From Neptunitalea chrysea (lineage in GTDB: Bacteria; Bacteroidota; Bacteroidia; Flavobacteriales; Flavobacteriaceae), in NCBI RefSeq assembly GCF_027924145.1, contig NZ_BRVP01000018.1:17378-81377 (forward strand): DNA of 64,000 bases, written 5' to 3'. The notes below the pieces were generated by a model that did not search any database, was not told where the DNA came from, and worked only from the letters and a program-made list of their open reading frames with translations. Position numbers and translations under genes: made by a program. Below are positions 26,150 through 35,582 of this stretch, one piece after another (position 1 is the stretch's first letter; each line of letters begins with the position of its first letter).

Positions 26150-26783
26150 GTGTGTACCCAGCATGGGCATCTTTATCCTATCAAATATAGGATATTCATC
26201 TAGAGGATGCAAGTCCCTTATGGGCAGGGGTAACGCCTTGAACCATTAGCAAGTCGCAAGGTCGCTAGTTGTGAAGCTGGGACTGAAGGAAGCGAGCCTG
26301 CAAATTTCGGTACTGAGGAACACGAACCATATACCGAGGCTATGAGGTCGGATGAGTAGGCACATAACTGCGAAGTCCAAAATATCACTTTTAGATAAGT
26401 ACCGAAGTAGTAGATATGGCAGGAATTGAAAGAAAGAAGATGTTCTTACCTGGGGAGGTCTCTATAGCTACGGGTTGGCATAGTGGAGAAGTCAGCAGCG
26501 GTCATAGTACTCGCAGTAAACGAGGTGTAATATTTTACACAGGTCTCACAAACGAGGAAGGACCGAACAATAACCTCTTTGAAATGTACTTAGGAGCTGA
26601 ACTTGTGAATGGCTGTCCGAATCCCAATTAAGTTTGGTAGCCTAAGAATAAACTAGAAGATAGTTCAATTTGGTGTAAAGAGCGAGTTGAAAGATGGTTA
26701 TTGAACCGCCGTATACGCGACCCTTACGTACGGTGGTGTGAGAGGCGCACCGTGGACTCATCGTTCACGGCCGTCTACTCGAT
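26150..26783 (+). mobile_element. Group II intron lacking its maturase ORF
   Basis: The 5' end GTGTG (26150-26154) and the following GCATGGGCATC region, the GCAAGTCGCAAGGTCGCTAG and AAGGAAGCGAGCC blocks of domain I, the GAAGTCAGCAGCGGTCATAG block before domain IV, the domain V hairpin (CCGCCGTA 26706-26713 with TACGGTGG 26729-26736) and the domain VI end GGCCGTCTACTCGAT (to 26783) are all standard for bacterial group II introns. A full element carries a reverse transcriptase of about 420-600 residues in domain IV; here only some tens of bases remain. A frame at 26416-26631 is intron structure rather than a protein gene. It lies antisense to the HEPN remnant. Confidence 0.88.
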
Positions 26784-27052
26784 TGGGCAACGTACTTTCT
26801 CTCGTTTACATAGTTTTCAAATACCGAAATGACATAAGAACAATATCCGCTAAGTTCTTCATATCTGCGATACAGATCGGATAAAGAAACCCTACTTCCA
26901 ATCTCTGAAGCTGAAGAATTCCCATGAGCAATTGCATTCCTATTATCTACAATATCCTTTATTCTACCACCAATAGATACTTCATTTAAAATAGGAGCAT
27001 CAATTCCAAAAGTTGTCCATATGCTTTCCAATTGTGCATATCTTATATTTTT
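26784..27052 (-). pseudogene. HEPN-domain protein fragment (RiboL-PSP-HEPN-like)
   Basis: About 89 codons without a start (a stop precedes at about 27053; the first near-start is TTG 27031). It reads YAQLESIWTTFGIDAPILNE, then GGRIKDIVDNRNAIAHGNSS with RNAIAH matching the Rx4-6H catalytic motif of HEPN ribonucleases, then a helical tail to NERKYVAQ. The group II intron starts directly at that end. HEPN domains of this type occur in abortive-infection and toxin systems. The N-terminal half of the gene is lost, so it is a remnant. Confidence 0.7.
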
Positions 27053-27115
27053 TTAATCAGCAGGAAATAAACCACTTAATTAGTAGGAGATTTGGTTATT
27101 AATGAAAGACAAAAA

Positions 27116-29986
27116 CTAATCTTGTTGTTTGCTTTCAGGAGGCCCTAAATAACTTGGTTTTAAACCACCTGCATTTATTACAAATTTTTGTATTACTACG
27201 CCAGGGTCTATGGCATATATTTTTAAAACATGAATACCGGCTTTTATATTTTTATGCTCAGACACCCGTTTCTTAATATGATCTGCTACCGATTTTGTCC
27301 ACCATCCCGCATATTGCCAATCGGGTTTCATTTCGTCTTTATTCACGTTTACTATTTGTGGCTGTTCATCATCAATAGCAATAGCAAATTTTAACCCTTC
27401 CGTTTTCTGATAATTTTGTGTTGGTGAAAGATACGTCTCAACTCGTAGATCTCCATCTTCAAAAGTGGTGAATTGATATTCAGCCAAAGCCGTATTTTTA
27501 TTTAGTTTCTGACGGTCTGCATTCATAGGCGTTACAACTATTGAAGAACCCGTTCGTCCTAAATTAGGTATCACTTCCCATGAAACGTATTTCCCTTTAG
27601 TATTGTTAGTGAAATGCTCGGCTTCAATAGCTACAATTCCGTTATTTTCTAAAAAACCAGAAGCTTTTGGCATTGCTGTTATAACAGGAACTTCTACCAA
27701 ATAACGTTGGCCTTTACTCAAAATCTCTATATGCCCCATAGATACCCCTTTGGGAATAAGTGCCCAATCTATATGTACGGCTATTTTTTCGTTATATTGA
27801 ATGGTTCCTTTAAATTCGGAAAGCTTAATCCATTTGTCTTTACTTTTAATTTGGTAGTTAAGTTCTTTATTTCCTCTATTAAAGATTTCTATATAATAAG
27901 TTTGATTATTCAATTGATCAAAAGGTGAAAAAGATTTACTATATAAACCATCACCCTCTACGCTAAAGCCACCCCATGCTGGTTCCGACCCGTATTCAAT
28001 ATAAAACCCAAGGGTAGCGGTATCCCGTACTTGAATATAAGAAACCAGCGGCATTTTATTTGCAGGCGGATGATTCCAACTGGTATATCCTATATGTGTT
28101 TGCGACATCATATGATTCCATTTTCCGTTCATCAACTCGGTATGAAATTTTTCTGTTAGCAATGCATCTTTTTCAAATAACTCAATAACTTCTTTTGCGT
28201 ACCTATTAGCAACAGTAGCACCCAATTCTGAGTAAAATTTATTTTTAGCAGCGGCTATATACATTTCATTTAAATTGGCAGACATTTCTATAGGGTAATG
28301 AACAAGTTGTAAGTAAGCAGCTTTATAAACATCGGGTAACCTTGCCAATACGGCTTCGCTTTTCTGTGTCAATTCCTTAAACTCATTTAAAATTCTATCT
28401 GCCTCCCTGTAATTTTCCAGACTATACGTTTCTGGACTTAACATTTCAGGTGTTCTTCTTGCGTTATATTTAGTATACAAAGAAAGTAGTTCAGCTATTT
28501 CTGTAGATTGCATACCGCCAAACTGCTGTGTTGCCCATTCAAGGTAATAATTAGGAAGGTTTTGTGATGTTATACTCTTAACATCCCATGCCATGTCTAA
28601 AAAAAAGTTTATAGGGAGTTCCATAGGCTTTATGTCTCCCACATTTATTAACCACAACTCATCCACGCCCCAATCATAAGACAATCGCATCTGTTCCCAT
28701 ATCCGCTCTATTTGGCTTACGTTTTGCCATCTATAAGATACAGGAGACCCTACATAGTCTAAATGGTAATACATACCAAATTTACCGTTATGATCTTTCT
28801 TACTAGGAAGCATCCTAACATTTCCCCAATTATCATCACTAAGCAGTATAATAATATCATCATCTACACGCATCCCTTTCTCATAATACTCCTGAACTTC
28901 TTTATAAATTGCCCAGACTTGTGGAGTTTGTTTTGCCGGTTTTCCTGTAACGTCAGCAATAATATTGCGCTGGTCTTCAATAATAGTTTTAAGCAAGTCT
29001 ATAGAAGCATCCTCACTCATGGCCTCATCACCATCTCCACGCATTCCTACCGTAACCACGGTTTCATAATTATTCATTCGCTTAATACCATTCTTCCAGA
29101 ATTCTCGGAGCTGTTTTTTATTCGTTACATAATTCCATTCTCCCCCATCAAACCTGCCCCATTCGTCATGGGCTCGCATCATAGGTTCGTGATGACTGGT
29201 AGAAATTACGATTCCATATTCATCTGCTACTTTAGGATTTAACGGATCATCTTCAGCAAAAACTGTAGGTAACCACATGGCCGGCCATAAAAAATTAGCT
29301 TTGTTCCGGAGTAAAAGTTCATAAACCTTTTCATAGAACTTATGATTAAATCCTCCAAAATTTTCCTTTGCCCAATTTCTTAAAGCAGGAGATTCATCAT
29401 TTAAGAATATTCCTCTGTATTTTACTGAGGGAGCATCTGAAATATATAAAAGAGGTTTTAAACTAATAAATTTACTTTTTAGGGGAGGCACATCTGCCCA
29501 CCAATACCAAGGAGAAACGCCCATTTTTTCAGAAAGACTAAAGGTTCCAAAAGCAGCCCCTCTTCTATCGCTTCCTAAAATAACCAAAGCATTTTTAACT
29601 CCGGGGAATGGATTTTCAATCGTTTGAATAATAAAACGCTCCCATTCTCCTTTAATAGCATTAGCATCTATTTTACCCTGCTGAACCAACTTGTTGATTA
29701 ATTCATTATTCCCTACAGTAGCTATAATAATTATGTTTTCGCTTTTAGGCATATCTGAAATTGTAGCTACCTGTGGTTTTATACCCGTAATTTTTTCAAT
29801 ATCACTCGAAAAAAATTCAGCAGATTTTTTCACCAGTATATTTTCAGATGAGTCGTACAAAATAGTTGCTTCTTCCGATGTAGTACTAATTGGAAAATAA
29901 TTTTTTTCCTTTTCAGACGTACTTATAGTTATCTGAGCATAAAAAAGAGTAGGAAGTATAAGAAAAATGAATAAAAAATATTTCAT
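27116..29986 (-). CDS. GH115 xylan alpha-1,2-glucuronidase
   Basis: 956 residues with a signal peptide (1-18, ending FYAQ). Family blocks: VILGSDRRGAAFGTFSLSEK (about 135-155), SPWYWWADVPPLKSKF, KYRGIFLNDESPALRNWAKE, NKANFLWPAMWLPTVFAEDD, STSHHEPMMRAHDEWGRF and RGDGDEAMSEDASIDLLKTI. A C-terminal beta domain of about 300 residues (GH115_C type, from about 650) ends the protein. GH115 enzymes remove glucuronic or 4-O-methylglucuronic acid from the xylan backbone. Secretion into the periplasm or to the surface is expected; there is no T9SS tail. It lies in the same orientation as the DUF1593 genes, opposite an AraC regulator. Confidence 0.93.
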   Translation of the reverse strand: MKYFLFIFLILPTLFYAQITISTSEKEKNYFPISTTSEEATILYDSSENILVKKSAEFFSSDIEKITGIKPQVATISDMPKSENIIIIATVGNNELINKLVQQGKIDANAIKGEWERFIIQTIENPFPGVKNALVILGSDRRGAAFGTFSLSEKMGVSPWYWWADVPPLKSKFISLKPLLYISDAPSVKYRGIFLNDESPALRNWAKENFGGFNHKFYEKVYELLLRNKANFLWPAMWLPTVFAEDDPLNPKVADEYGIVISTSHHEPMMRAHDEWGRFDGGEWNYVTNKKQLREFWKNGIKRMNNYETVVTVGMRGDGDEAMSEDASIDLLKTIIEDQRNIIADVTGKPAKQTPQVWAIYKEVQEYYEKGMRVDDDIIILLSDDNWGNVRMLPSKKDHNGKFGMYYHLDYVGSPVSYRWQNVSQIERIWEQMRLSYDWGVDELWLINVGDIKPMELPINFFLDMAWDVKSITSQNLPNYYLEWATQQFGGMQSTEIAELLSLYTKYNARRTPEMLSPETYSLENYREADRILNEFKELTQKSEAVLARLPDVYKAAYLQLVHYPIEMSANLNEMYIAAAKNKFYSELGATVANRYAKEVIELFEKDALLTEKFHTELMNGKWNHMMSQTHIGYTSWNHPPANKMPLVSYIQVRDTATLGFYIEYGSEPAWGGFSVEGDGLYSKSFSPFDQLNNQTYYIEIFNRGNKELNYQIKSKDKWIKLSEFKGTIQYNEKIAVHIDWALIPKGVSMGHIEILSKGQRYLVEVPVITAMPKASGFLENNGIVAIEAEHFTNNTKGKYVSWEVIPNLGRTGSSIVVTPMNADRQKLNKNTALAEYQFTTFEDGDLRVETYLSPTQNYQKTEGLKFAIAIDDEQPQIVNVNKDEMKPDWQYAGWWTKSVADHIKKRVSEHKNIKAGIHVLKIYAIDPGVVIQKFVINAGGLKPSYLGPPESKQQD

Positions 29987-30138
29987 GTTACAATAGTATT
30001 TTTTTATGTATAACCTTTACTTAGTAAAATATATATCACAAACGTTAAAGCATTGCTATTAGCTGTACCCTATAACTCTTTAAAAAGCTATAATTGAATA
30101 TGGATGTTACCCCATGCTACTTGGCTATTAAGTAATCA

Positions 30139-31530
30139 TTATTTCGTAGGTTTAAACAAAATTCTACGATAACTCGTTAAACTTGGGACTCCACTATCTG
30201 TGACTTCGCAAATAATATGAAATGTTTTATCTGCTGAATCGGCAGGAATACTAACCGTAGGTGTGGCAGTGTTACTATTGAGTATTTTAATATTTTTAGT
30301 ATACGTTCCTGCCTCTGTTAAAACCCACCATTTAAAGGTTAAATTATCCCCATCAGGGTCAAATGACTCCGATGCGTTCAATGTAATTTGAGAACCTGCT
30401 ATAGGCGTTTTTTGAATACATTGCAGCCCCTTTATTTTATCTACAATAACTATGGGATTTCTATTTCCGATTCCATCTTTTGCCCAATCCATACGGGCAG
30501 AAAAATTATTAAAAATAGCCGGATAAAAATATGCTTCGTATCTGCCCGAAATTTGGTTAGCTAAACTTGGAGAGTAATTTGTGTAAGCATACGTTTTTTT
30601 ATCATCACTTATCATCCATTCAAAGTAGCCTCCCCAACCACCATATTGAGGATTTTCAGGATTGTTTAGTCCATTAGGTAGTACGTACAAAAAGGAAGGT
30701 GTATCTCCTTCTACACCATATTTATATTTTGGATATACATTCCCAAGATTCCCATGACCTTGAATATGGGCAGCATATTGATCCCAGTTTTGTCTTCCGG
30801 TTCCGTTCTGATAGCCCCAGGCAGATTCATCCCAAATAAAGAATAAGTTTTTGCCAAAAGTTTTACGCATCCATTGATGAGAGCTGATTTCATAAGAAGT
30901 CTTTTGCTCCCTATCCTGATCTGTAATTGTATAAAAGCGTATTTTTGCTAAAACTTTTTGAAGATATTCTGGGCTTAATGTATGTTTTGCTTTCCAAAGA
31001 GCCTGAGCCAATGTATTGCCACCACCCCAAGCCAATACCCAAAGAGGACGATCATCATTTTCCTGTGCCAATTTTAAAATTAAATCACTCCCATCAGAAT
31101 CGTTTCCTTCACCTATAAACTCAAGCCCTCGATTCTTACTACCTTTAACAGTACGAGATCTTAGATAATCTGCGCTAGGCCAATACCCCAGAAACTGCTT
31201 TTCTTCATGCTTTTTGAACTTTTTTTGACCTGAACGTTTTATAAGGTTTGGAAAGTCTTTTTCATATGCATCAATAGCCTCATGGATTAAACCAAAAAAA
31301 TCATCACGAGTTTTATCCAAACTCCACCCCGTTGTATATACAATGCCCTCAATTTCGAAAAGATCTGCATGAACTAACAACCTAACCAAAGACTCACTGT
31401 CATCTGTTTCCCAAGTAGATACATCTGTCAGTACAATAATTCTGGGTTTTAAGGAAGTTGTTTTAGAAATCGTTTGCGCATGAGAAGTGCCAATAATACA
31501 TATGATGAAGAAGGAAAAAATGAATTTCAT
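30139..31530 (-). CDS. DUF1593 nucleoside-hydrolase-like protein
   Basis: 463 residues from the ATG at 31530 (MKFIFSFFIICIIGTSHAQ, a good signal peptide). The open frame reaches back to 31656 but the extra residues precede the signal. Nucleoside-hydrolase-like domain: RIIVLTDVSTWETDDSESLV (about 28-48), LVHADLFEIEGIVYTTGWS, and WVLAWGGGNTLAQALWKAK. A C-terminal beta module (about 365-463) has ASESFDPDGDNLTFKWWVLT, a PKD/cadherin-like fold. DUF1593 proteins are frequent in polysaccharide loci and are thought to act on glycosides; the exact reaction is unknown. It precedes GH115 by 150 bp. Confidence 0.88.
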   Translation of the reverse strand: MKFIFSFFIICIIGTSHAQTISKTTSLKPRIIVLTDVSTWETDDSESLVRLLVHADLFEIEGIVYTTGWSLDKTRDDFFGLIHEAIDAYEKDFPNLIKRSGQKKFKKHEEKQFLGYWPSADYLRSRTVKGSKNRGLEFIGEGNDSDGSDLILKLAQENDDRPLWVLAWGGGNTLAQALWKAKHTLSPEYLQKVLAKIRFYTITDQDREQKTSYEISSHQWMRKTFGKNLFFIWDESAWGYQNGTGRQNWDQYAAHIQGHGNLGNVYPKYKYGVEGDTPSFLYVLPNGLNNPENPQYGGWGGYFEWMISDDKKTYAYTNYSPSLANQISGRYEAYFYPAIFNNFSARMDWAKDGIGNRNPIVIVDKIKGLQCIQKTPIAGSQITLNASESFDPDGDNLTFKWWVLTEAGTYTKNIKILNSNTATPTVSIPADSADKTFHIICEVTDSGVPSLTSYRRILFKPTK

Positions 31531-31597
31531 AGTTGAATAATTATTTACTAAAAAGTTTAATGAAAGAGTAAAGTTATTTATTTGAAGGCATCCTATC

Positions 31598-31960
31598 TTA
31601 ACCGTGTGCAAAATTGTCATGAACAACTTTTCTCCATTTGTAAACAGACTGACCATACGTGCCTGAATACCTTTGCTGTGCTATATGCCGTAAATCACTT
31701 ATAGAGCGATTATTTTTATTTTGCTTATTCGCCATATTTGCAGATGTTACAGTAAGTTCTTTAGAACATAGCAAAGATGTAATCATTGATTGAACATCAT
31801 CTGAATCACTACGTTTCTCATTAGGTATATAACCTAGGTCACCCGAAATGATATCAATTGTAGAAAAATCTGTTAACATCACCATATGATTTTGCGAAAA
31901 ACAGGCTCCACTCGTAATGATAAACATGAAAAATATCAACACTATCTTGTGAGAATTCAT
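31598..31960 (-). pseudogene. Truncated DUF1593-like paralogue
   Basis: 120 residues. A signal peptide (1-22, ending CFSQ) is followed by VMLTDFSTIDI and KRSDSDDVQSMITSLL, which match the SDPDDVQSM opening of nucleoside-hydrolase-like DUF1593 domains. After about residue 75 the sequence (NKQNKNNRSISDL...) no longer matches and it stops about 300 residues short. It could be a degraded tandem copy of the following gene or a frameshifted gene. It is the first in the run divergent from the AraC regulator. Confidence 0.55.
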
Positions 31961-32043
31961 ATAATTAGGATGTCATAAATAAATTATTTATAAATTTAAG
32001 CTCTATATTTTATATATAATCACTATATTACTATTAAAAAACA

Positions 32044-32889
32044 TTGTATTCCGAGATTTATAGTACTTTTGACCATAACTGTGAAGATTTTAGTTCTTAT
32101 GGTTATACATGTGAGTTGTGGAACCCTCGCCGGATGAGCAAACCAGATAGGCATAATGAGATTGAGATAAATTTTCTTGTTAAGGGCTCTTTAACCTATC
32201 TATTTCAAGACAAAAAGATTGTAATTCCGGCCGGTAGATTTACTGTATTTTGGGGACTGATACCACATCAGATTATTGATTTTAAAGAATTAAACCCCTA
32301 TTATGTATGCACTGTACCCTTAGCCGAATTTCTTGATTGGAGACTTCCTGATAATTTTGTGGAACGAATATTACAAGGAGAGGTTTTAATTGAAGAGTCG
32401 GAACATTACGCTAAATTTGATGAGTTTCTTTATAAAAATTGGGTTTTGGATACTACTACAAAAACAGATAAAAGTGTAAGTCTGTTGGAAATACAGGCAA
32501 GATTAAACCGATTTGCTCAGGGAAATTTAGCCGCTAGCTCTAACAACCTCTCTGTTAACTCAAAAGGTATTTCCAAAATAGAAAAAATGGTTATTTATAT
32601 TGCCCAAAATTATAACCGACAGATTAAAGTTTCGGATATTGGTGAAATAGTAGGTTTGCATCCTGATTATGCGAACTCGATATTTAAAAAAGCATTTGGA
32701 CTAACACTTACAGCGTATATTATTGAAGAAAGAATTTCTCATATTAAACGAAGATTGATTACAACGAATCATCCTATTACTGAAATAGCTTTTGAAGGGG
32801 GTTTTAGTTCATTAGGTCATTTTAATACAATGTTTTTTAAAATCAATAAATGTACCCCAAGAGAATTCCGAAGAAGATACAAGAATTAA
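32044..32889 (+). CDS. AraC-family regulator of the GH115 locus
   Basis: 281 residues. The frame has no ATG at its front: a stop lies 9 bases before the TTG at 32044, and the first ATG (about 32134) would cut the cupin domain, so TTG is the likely start. A cupin sensor with RHNEIEINFLVKGSLTYLF (about 35-53) and AGRFTVFWGLIPHQI is followed by two helix-turn-helices ending IAFEGGFSSLGHFNTMFFKI and TPREFRRRY. It is divergent from the DUF1593-GH115 genes with only 83 bp between, so it likely controls them in response to a xylan-derived sugar. Confidence 0.88.
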   Translation: MYSEIYSTFDHNCEDFSSYGYTCELWNPRRMSKPDRHNEIEINFLVKGSLTYLFQDKKIVIPAGRFTVFWGLIPHQIIDFKELNPYYVCTVPLAEFLDWRLPDNFVERILQGEVLIEESEHYAKFDEFLYKNWVLDTTTKTDKSVSLLEIQARLNRFAQGNLAASSNNLSVNSKGISKIEKMVIYIAQNYNRQIKVSDIGEIVGLHPDYANSIFKKAFGLTLTAYIIEERISHIKRRLITTNHPITEIAFEGGFSSLGHFNTMFFKINKCTPREFRRRYKN

Positions 32890-33120
32890 AATAAAGTAGC
32901 ATCACGCCGTTGTATATGCTATTTATATTTAGTGAATGTTAGTAGCTTCCCCTTAAGGTGTACAAATACCCTCGTTGTAACCTATCGGTTAATCTATAAT
33001 AAGTTCTATGCATGGTTTTAAAATGTGCTGTTCTTTCTCTATTTTACATACTGCTAACCAATAGATTTTTCTATCTTTCAATTAAATCTGAGAAGTACAG
33101 AGTTTAATTGCGATTGTAGA

Positions 33121-33174
33121 CTAAACTATTTCTAGACAAGTCTTGGAGCATTTCATCTCAATTATTGAGTAAAC
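33121..33174. repeat. Dispersed two-hairpin repeat, copy 3
   Basis: CTAAACTATTTCTAGACAAG, then TCTTGGAGCATTTCATCTCA and ATTATTGAGTAAAC. This is the best match to copy 1. The two internal palindromes (AGACAAGTCT and CTCAATTATTGAG) are clear. Confidence 0.75.
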
Positions 33175-33261
33175 ATAATCTTTTATTAACTTAATATAAT
33201 TGGGTAATACTGTTGTCTTATATAATTTTAAAACAAACTACTAGCTGGTAAAACCGTCAAG

Positions 33262-33327
33262 TAGTTTAATAATAATTGTTATTTCAAGACAAGTCTTGAA
33301 ATATGTAATCTCGAGGATCGAGTAAAC
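33262..33327. repeat. Dispersed two-hairpin repeat, copy 4
   Basis: TTATTTCAAGACAAGTCTTG with a perfect TTTCAAGAC/GTCTTGAAA palindrome, followed by ATCTCGAGGATCGAGTAAAC, where the second hairpin has changed both arms (CTCGA/TCGAG). The paired changes indicate that the hairpins are conserved as structures. Confidence 0.7.
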
Positions 33328-33335
33328 ACCCAACA

Positions 33336-33773
33336 ATGGCAACCATACTTAAACGAAGAGTCACCAATAATGATAATGTAATAAAGTGCTACGATAAACT
33401 AGATACACTTTTAACATCTATCAATGAAAAAGAAATACCCGAAAAGCTACAGAACGTTTTCAATAAAAAAATAACTACCATTAATAATTTCTCTGGAGAC
33501 GATAAAAAGTTTATCAAAATAATGAACACATCGTACGTAGAAATAGTACAACTGCTAAAAACCGAGCTTAAGATGGTACCTAAAAACTATTATATGACTA
33601 TAGGTATATCATTGGGTATAGCTGCTTCTAGCTTACTCATCGGTATTATAACTTATAAGGCTAGCAGCAATCCGTTGGGTATTGCATTAGGTGTGCCATT
33701 TGGACTCATAATAGGTATGGTCATTGGCATGTACTTTGATAAAAAAGTAAAAGCAAAAAACCGACAACTGTAA
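33336..33773 (+). CDS. Membrane protein with glycine-rich helices
   Basis: 145 residues. The first 80 are charged and helical (KEIPEKLQNVFNKKIT, KFIKIMNTSYVEIVQLLK). Then two transmembrane helices follow (about 88-107 and 113-133) rich in Gly at regular spacing (GISLGIAASSLLIGI; GIALGVPFGLIIGMVIGM), a glycine-zipper pattern, and a basic end. Function unknown. It has no obvious partner. Confidence 0.6.
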   Translation: MATILKRRVTNNDNVIKCYDKLDTLLTSINEKEIPEKLQNVFNKKITTINNFSGDDKKFIKIMNTSYVEIVQLLKTELKMVPKNYYMTIGISLGIAASSLLIGIITYKASSNPLGIALGVPFGLIIGMVIGMYFDKKVKAKNRQL

Positions 33774-33919
33774 AAATAGATCCCTATCCTTAAACCTCTC
33801 ATTTCAGCAATAACAAATGTTTGTATGTTTTACAGATATCATTTGAAGTAGTATTGACAAATACAACAACTTCAAAATTGTTGAAAAATATAGTATCTTA
33901 GACATAAAATAAATTCGCC

Positions 33920-34591
33920 ATGGAATTATCTAAAAGAGCAAAAAAATATCTAGACTCTTTAAAAAGAGATAAAAATTATTCTTCAGGAAAAAAATCTACT
34001 ACTGCCTATTTAGAAGCGCAATTAGGTTCTGATTTCGAAGAATTTATAAAGTTTCAGGTTAACTACTCGGGCTATAAATTCACCATTAAAAAGGCGAAAC
34101 ACCATAATTTTTCGGCAGAGTTATTTACCAGAAAACAGGTTAAAAAAAACAAACCTATTGAAGTTGAAAAAATGGGCGACAGACTAATTGCTATGTGTGG
34201 GTATCACCTATCTGCGCCTTTTAGTTTTTTTATAACTGATAAAGGCGAATTCTGTACGCTAGACGATACCGATATGCCCCACATTATCCACTCGTCATTC
34301 GAAAAATTTATTGAAACATACGCTCTAAAAAACAAACATTATAAGTATACCGAAACACCATACTACACCGTTAAAAACAGCAAACTGTTAGAAGAAGTAA
34401 TGAGTGAAGACTTTAAAGTACTACCTGAATGTTCTGATGACTATTCCACTTGGTGGAAAAAAGGTAAAATTATTGCTGTTAAAGGAATTTGGTTAGACCA
34501 GCCTGTTTCGTATTTTCATGTATATAGCGAAGATTCAGACGCCGGTGAAGCACTTGTTCAGCTTTTAAAGGATAAAGAAATATTGGAATAA
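33920..34591 (+). CDS. Cytosolic protein resembling SUKH-type immunity proteins
   Basis: 223 residues with no signal or membrane segment. The stretch AQLGSDFEEFIKFQVNYSGY (about 34-53), then MGDRLIAMCGYHLSAPFSFF, DKGEFCTLDD and IIHSSFEKFIETYAL resembles the layout of SMI1/KNR4 (SUKH) proteins, which bind and neutralise toxins. The match is by pattern only. The following lipoprotein gene lies 56 bp downstream on the same strand. No toxin gene is next to it. Confidence 0.5.
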   Translation: MELSKRAKKYLDSLKRDKNYSSGKKSTTAYLEAQLGSDFEEFIKFQVNYSGYKFTIKKAKHHNFSAELFTRKQVKKNKPIEVEKMGDRLIAMCGYHLSAPFSFFITDKGEFCTLDDTDMPHIIHSSFEKFIETYALKNKHYKYTETPYYTVKNSKLLEEVMSEDFKVLPECSDDYSTWWKKGKIIAVKGIWLDQPVSYFHVYSEDSDAGEALVQLLKDKEILE

Positions 34592-34647
34592 ATATATCTT
34601 CCTTTTATAAAACAACGTTAATTTTATAACCTTCCCAATTTTTTAAA

Positions 34648-35127
34648 ATGAAATACCTATTTATACTTTGTTGTCTGCTGATAGTTTCTTGTAAAAATCA
34701 GGAAGAAAAAGTTACTACAGTAGCACCTCCTGTTCACTTTAAAGTTCCGGATTCTAATTATGTAATCCTACCATACAATAACAAAGAAAGCTTTCCATTT
34801 AAAAACGCTACCACATCCTCGTTAACTACAGAAGAACTCATTACTACTGAAGAAATTCTAGAAAAGGCCGTAAAGAAATATAACCGAAATGCTTCTAAAG
34901 AATATAATACATTCCCTCTAAAAAAATACAAAAGACAGTATATTTCGGTACTTACTAACCAAGGTGAAAAAGAGGTATACATAAACTTTTTTTGCGATGA
35001 CCGGGAATCAGAAGATTGGAAATCTCAGCATATAATGGTTCATGATGGTGGTCCTTGTTACTTTAGTATTAAAATAAACCTTACTACTAAGAGATATAAA
35101 GATCTTATGGTTAATGGCCATGCATAA
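34648..35127 (+). CDS. Lipoprotein of unknown function
   Basis: 159 residues. Lipobox IVSC at residues 12-15 after a short hydrophobic signal (MKYLFILCCLL). The mature protein has a short Pro-rich linker, a central TTEELITTEEILEKAVKKYN helix and a C-terminal beta domain with QYISVLTNQGEKEVYINFFC (two Cys around 130-148). No family recognised; probable membrane-anchored periplasmic protein. Confidence 0.65.
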   Translation: MKYLFILCCLLIVSCKNQEEKVTTVAPPVHFKVPDSNYVILPYNNKESFPFKNATTSSLTTEELITTEEILEKAVKKYNRNASKEYNTFPLKKYKRQYISVLTNQGEKEVYINFFCDDRESEDWKSQHIMVHDGGPCYFSIKINLTTKRYKDLMVNGHA

Positions 35128-35315
35128 ATAGTTTAACTAAAACCCACCTTTTTATTACTAACTAATCAATAAATTAAAAATATAACAATAAGATTACCCT
35201 ATTTTTAGTTATAATTATTATATTCAGCTGCTAAGTAAATTTTCCCTGTCCTCTTCAAACTAAAAGCCGCATAATGCAGCTATAAAATGGTTTGTTATAT
35301 TTTAAAATATAACCT

Positions 35316-35582
35316 ATGGAAATACATACATGTTTAGCATCTATACACATCGATAAAACGTATATAACTAACACATATTGGACAGCTCCTAAATACGAGC
35401 TGCTATATAAATGTGCCATCCAAACTTCTGTAAAAAACCGTACTTTTATACCTCGCTATGAGAATTATTGTACATCCCATATAGTAAATCTGATGCCTTT
35501 TATTTTAGAACAATCTAATATCAGCTATATAAACAACAACAACGTAATTAAATCAATTAAACACAAACACTATTACGTATGA
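35316..35582 (+). CDS. Possible small protein upstream of a membrane micro-protein
   Basis: 88 codons from ATG. No signal peptide, membrane helix or known motif; composition is Tyr-, Asn- and Ile-rich with three Cys. The only support for a real gene is that its stop overlaps the next start by ATGA, which suggests translational coupling. Treat as tentative. Confidence 0.4.
   Translation: MEIHTCLASIHIDKTYITNTYWTAPKYELLYKCAIQTSVKNRTFIPRYENYCTSHIVNLMPFILEQSNISYINNNNVIKSIKHKHYYV

Larger units (their letters stand above)
32890..33335. other. 446-bp intergenic region with two dispersed repeats
   Basis: No gene is visible. It holds repeat copies at 33121-33174 and 33262-33327, and AT-rich sequence with no convincing promoter box apart from short TT-rich stretches. 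Confidence 0.6.

Noticed and set aside
26416..26631. 71-codon open frame with ATG and good length
   Set aside because: It lies inside the group II intron and corresponds to its structural RNA blocks before domain IV.
28763..29242. 159-codon ORF opposite the GH115 gene
   Set aside because: It is the antisense shadow of a strongly coding GH115 frame.
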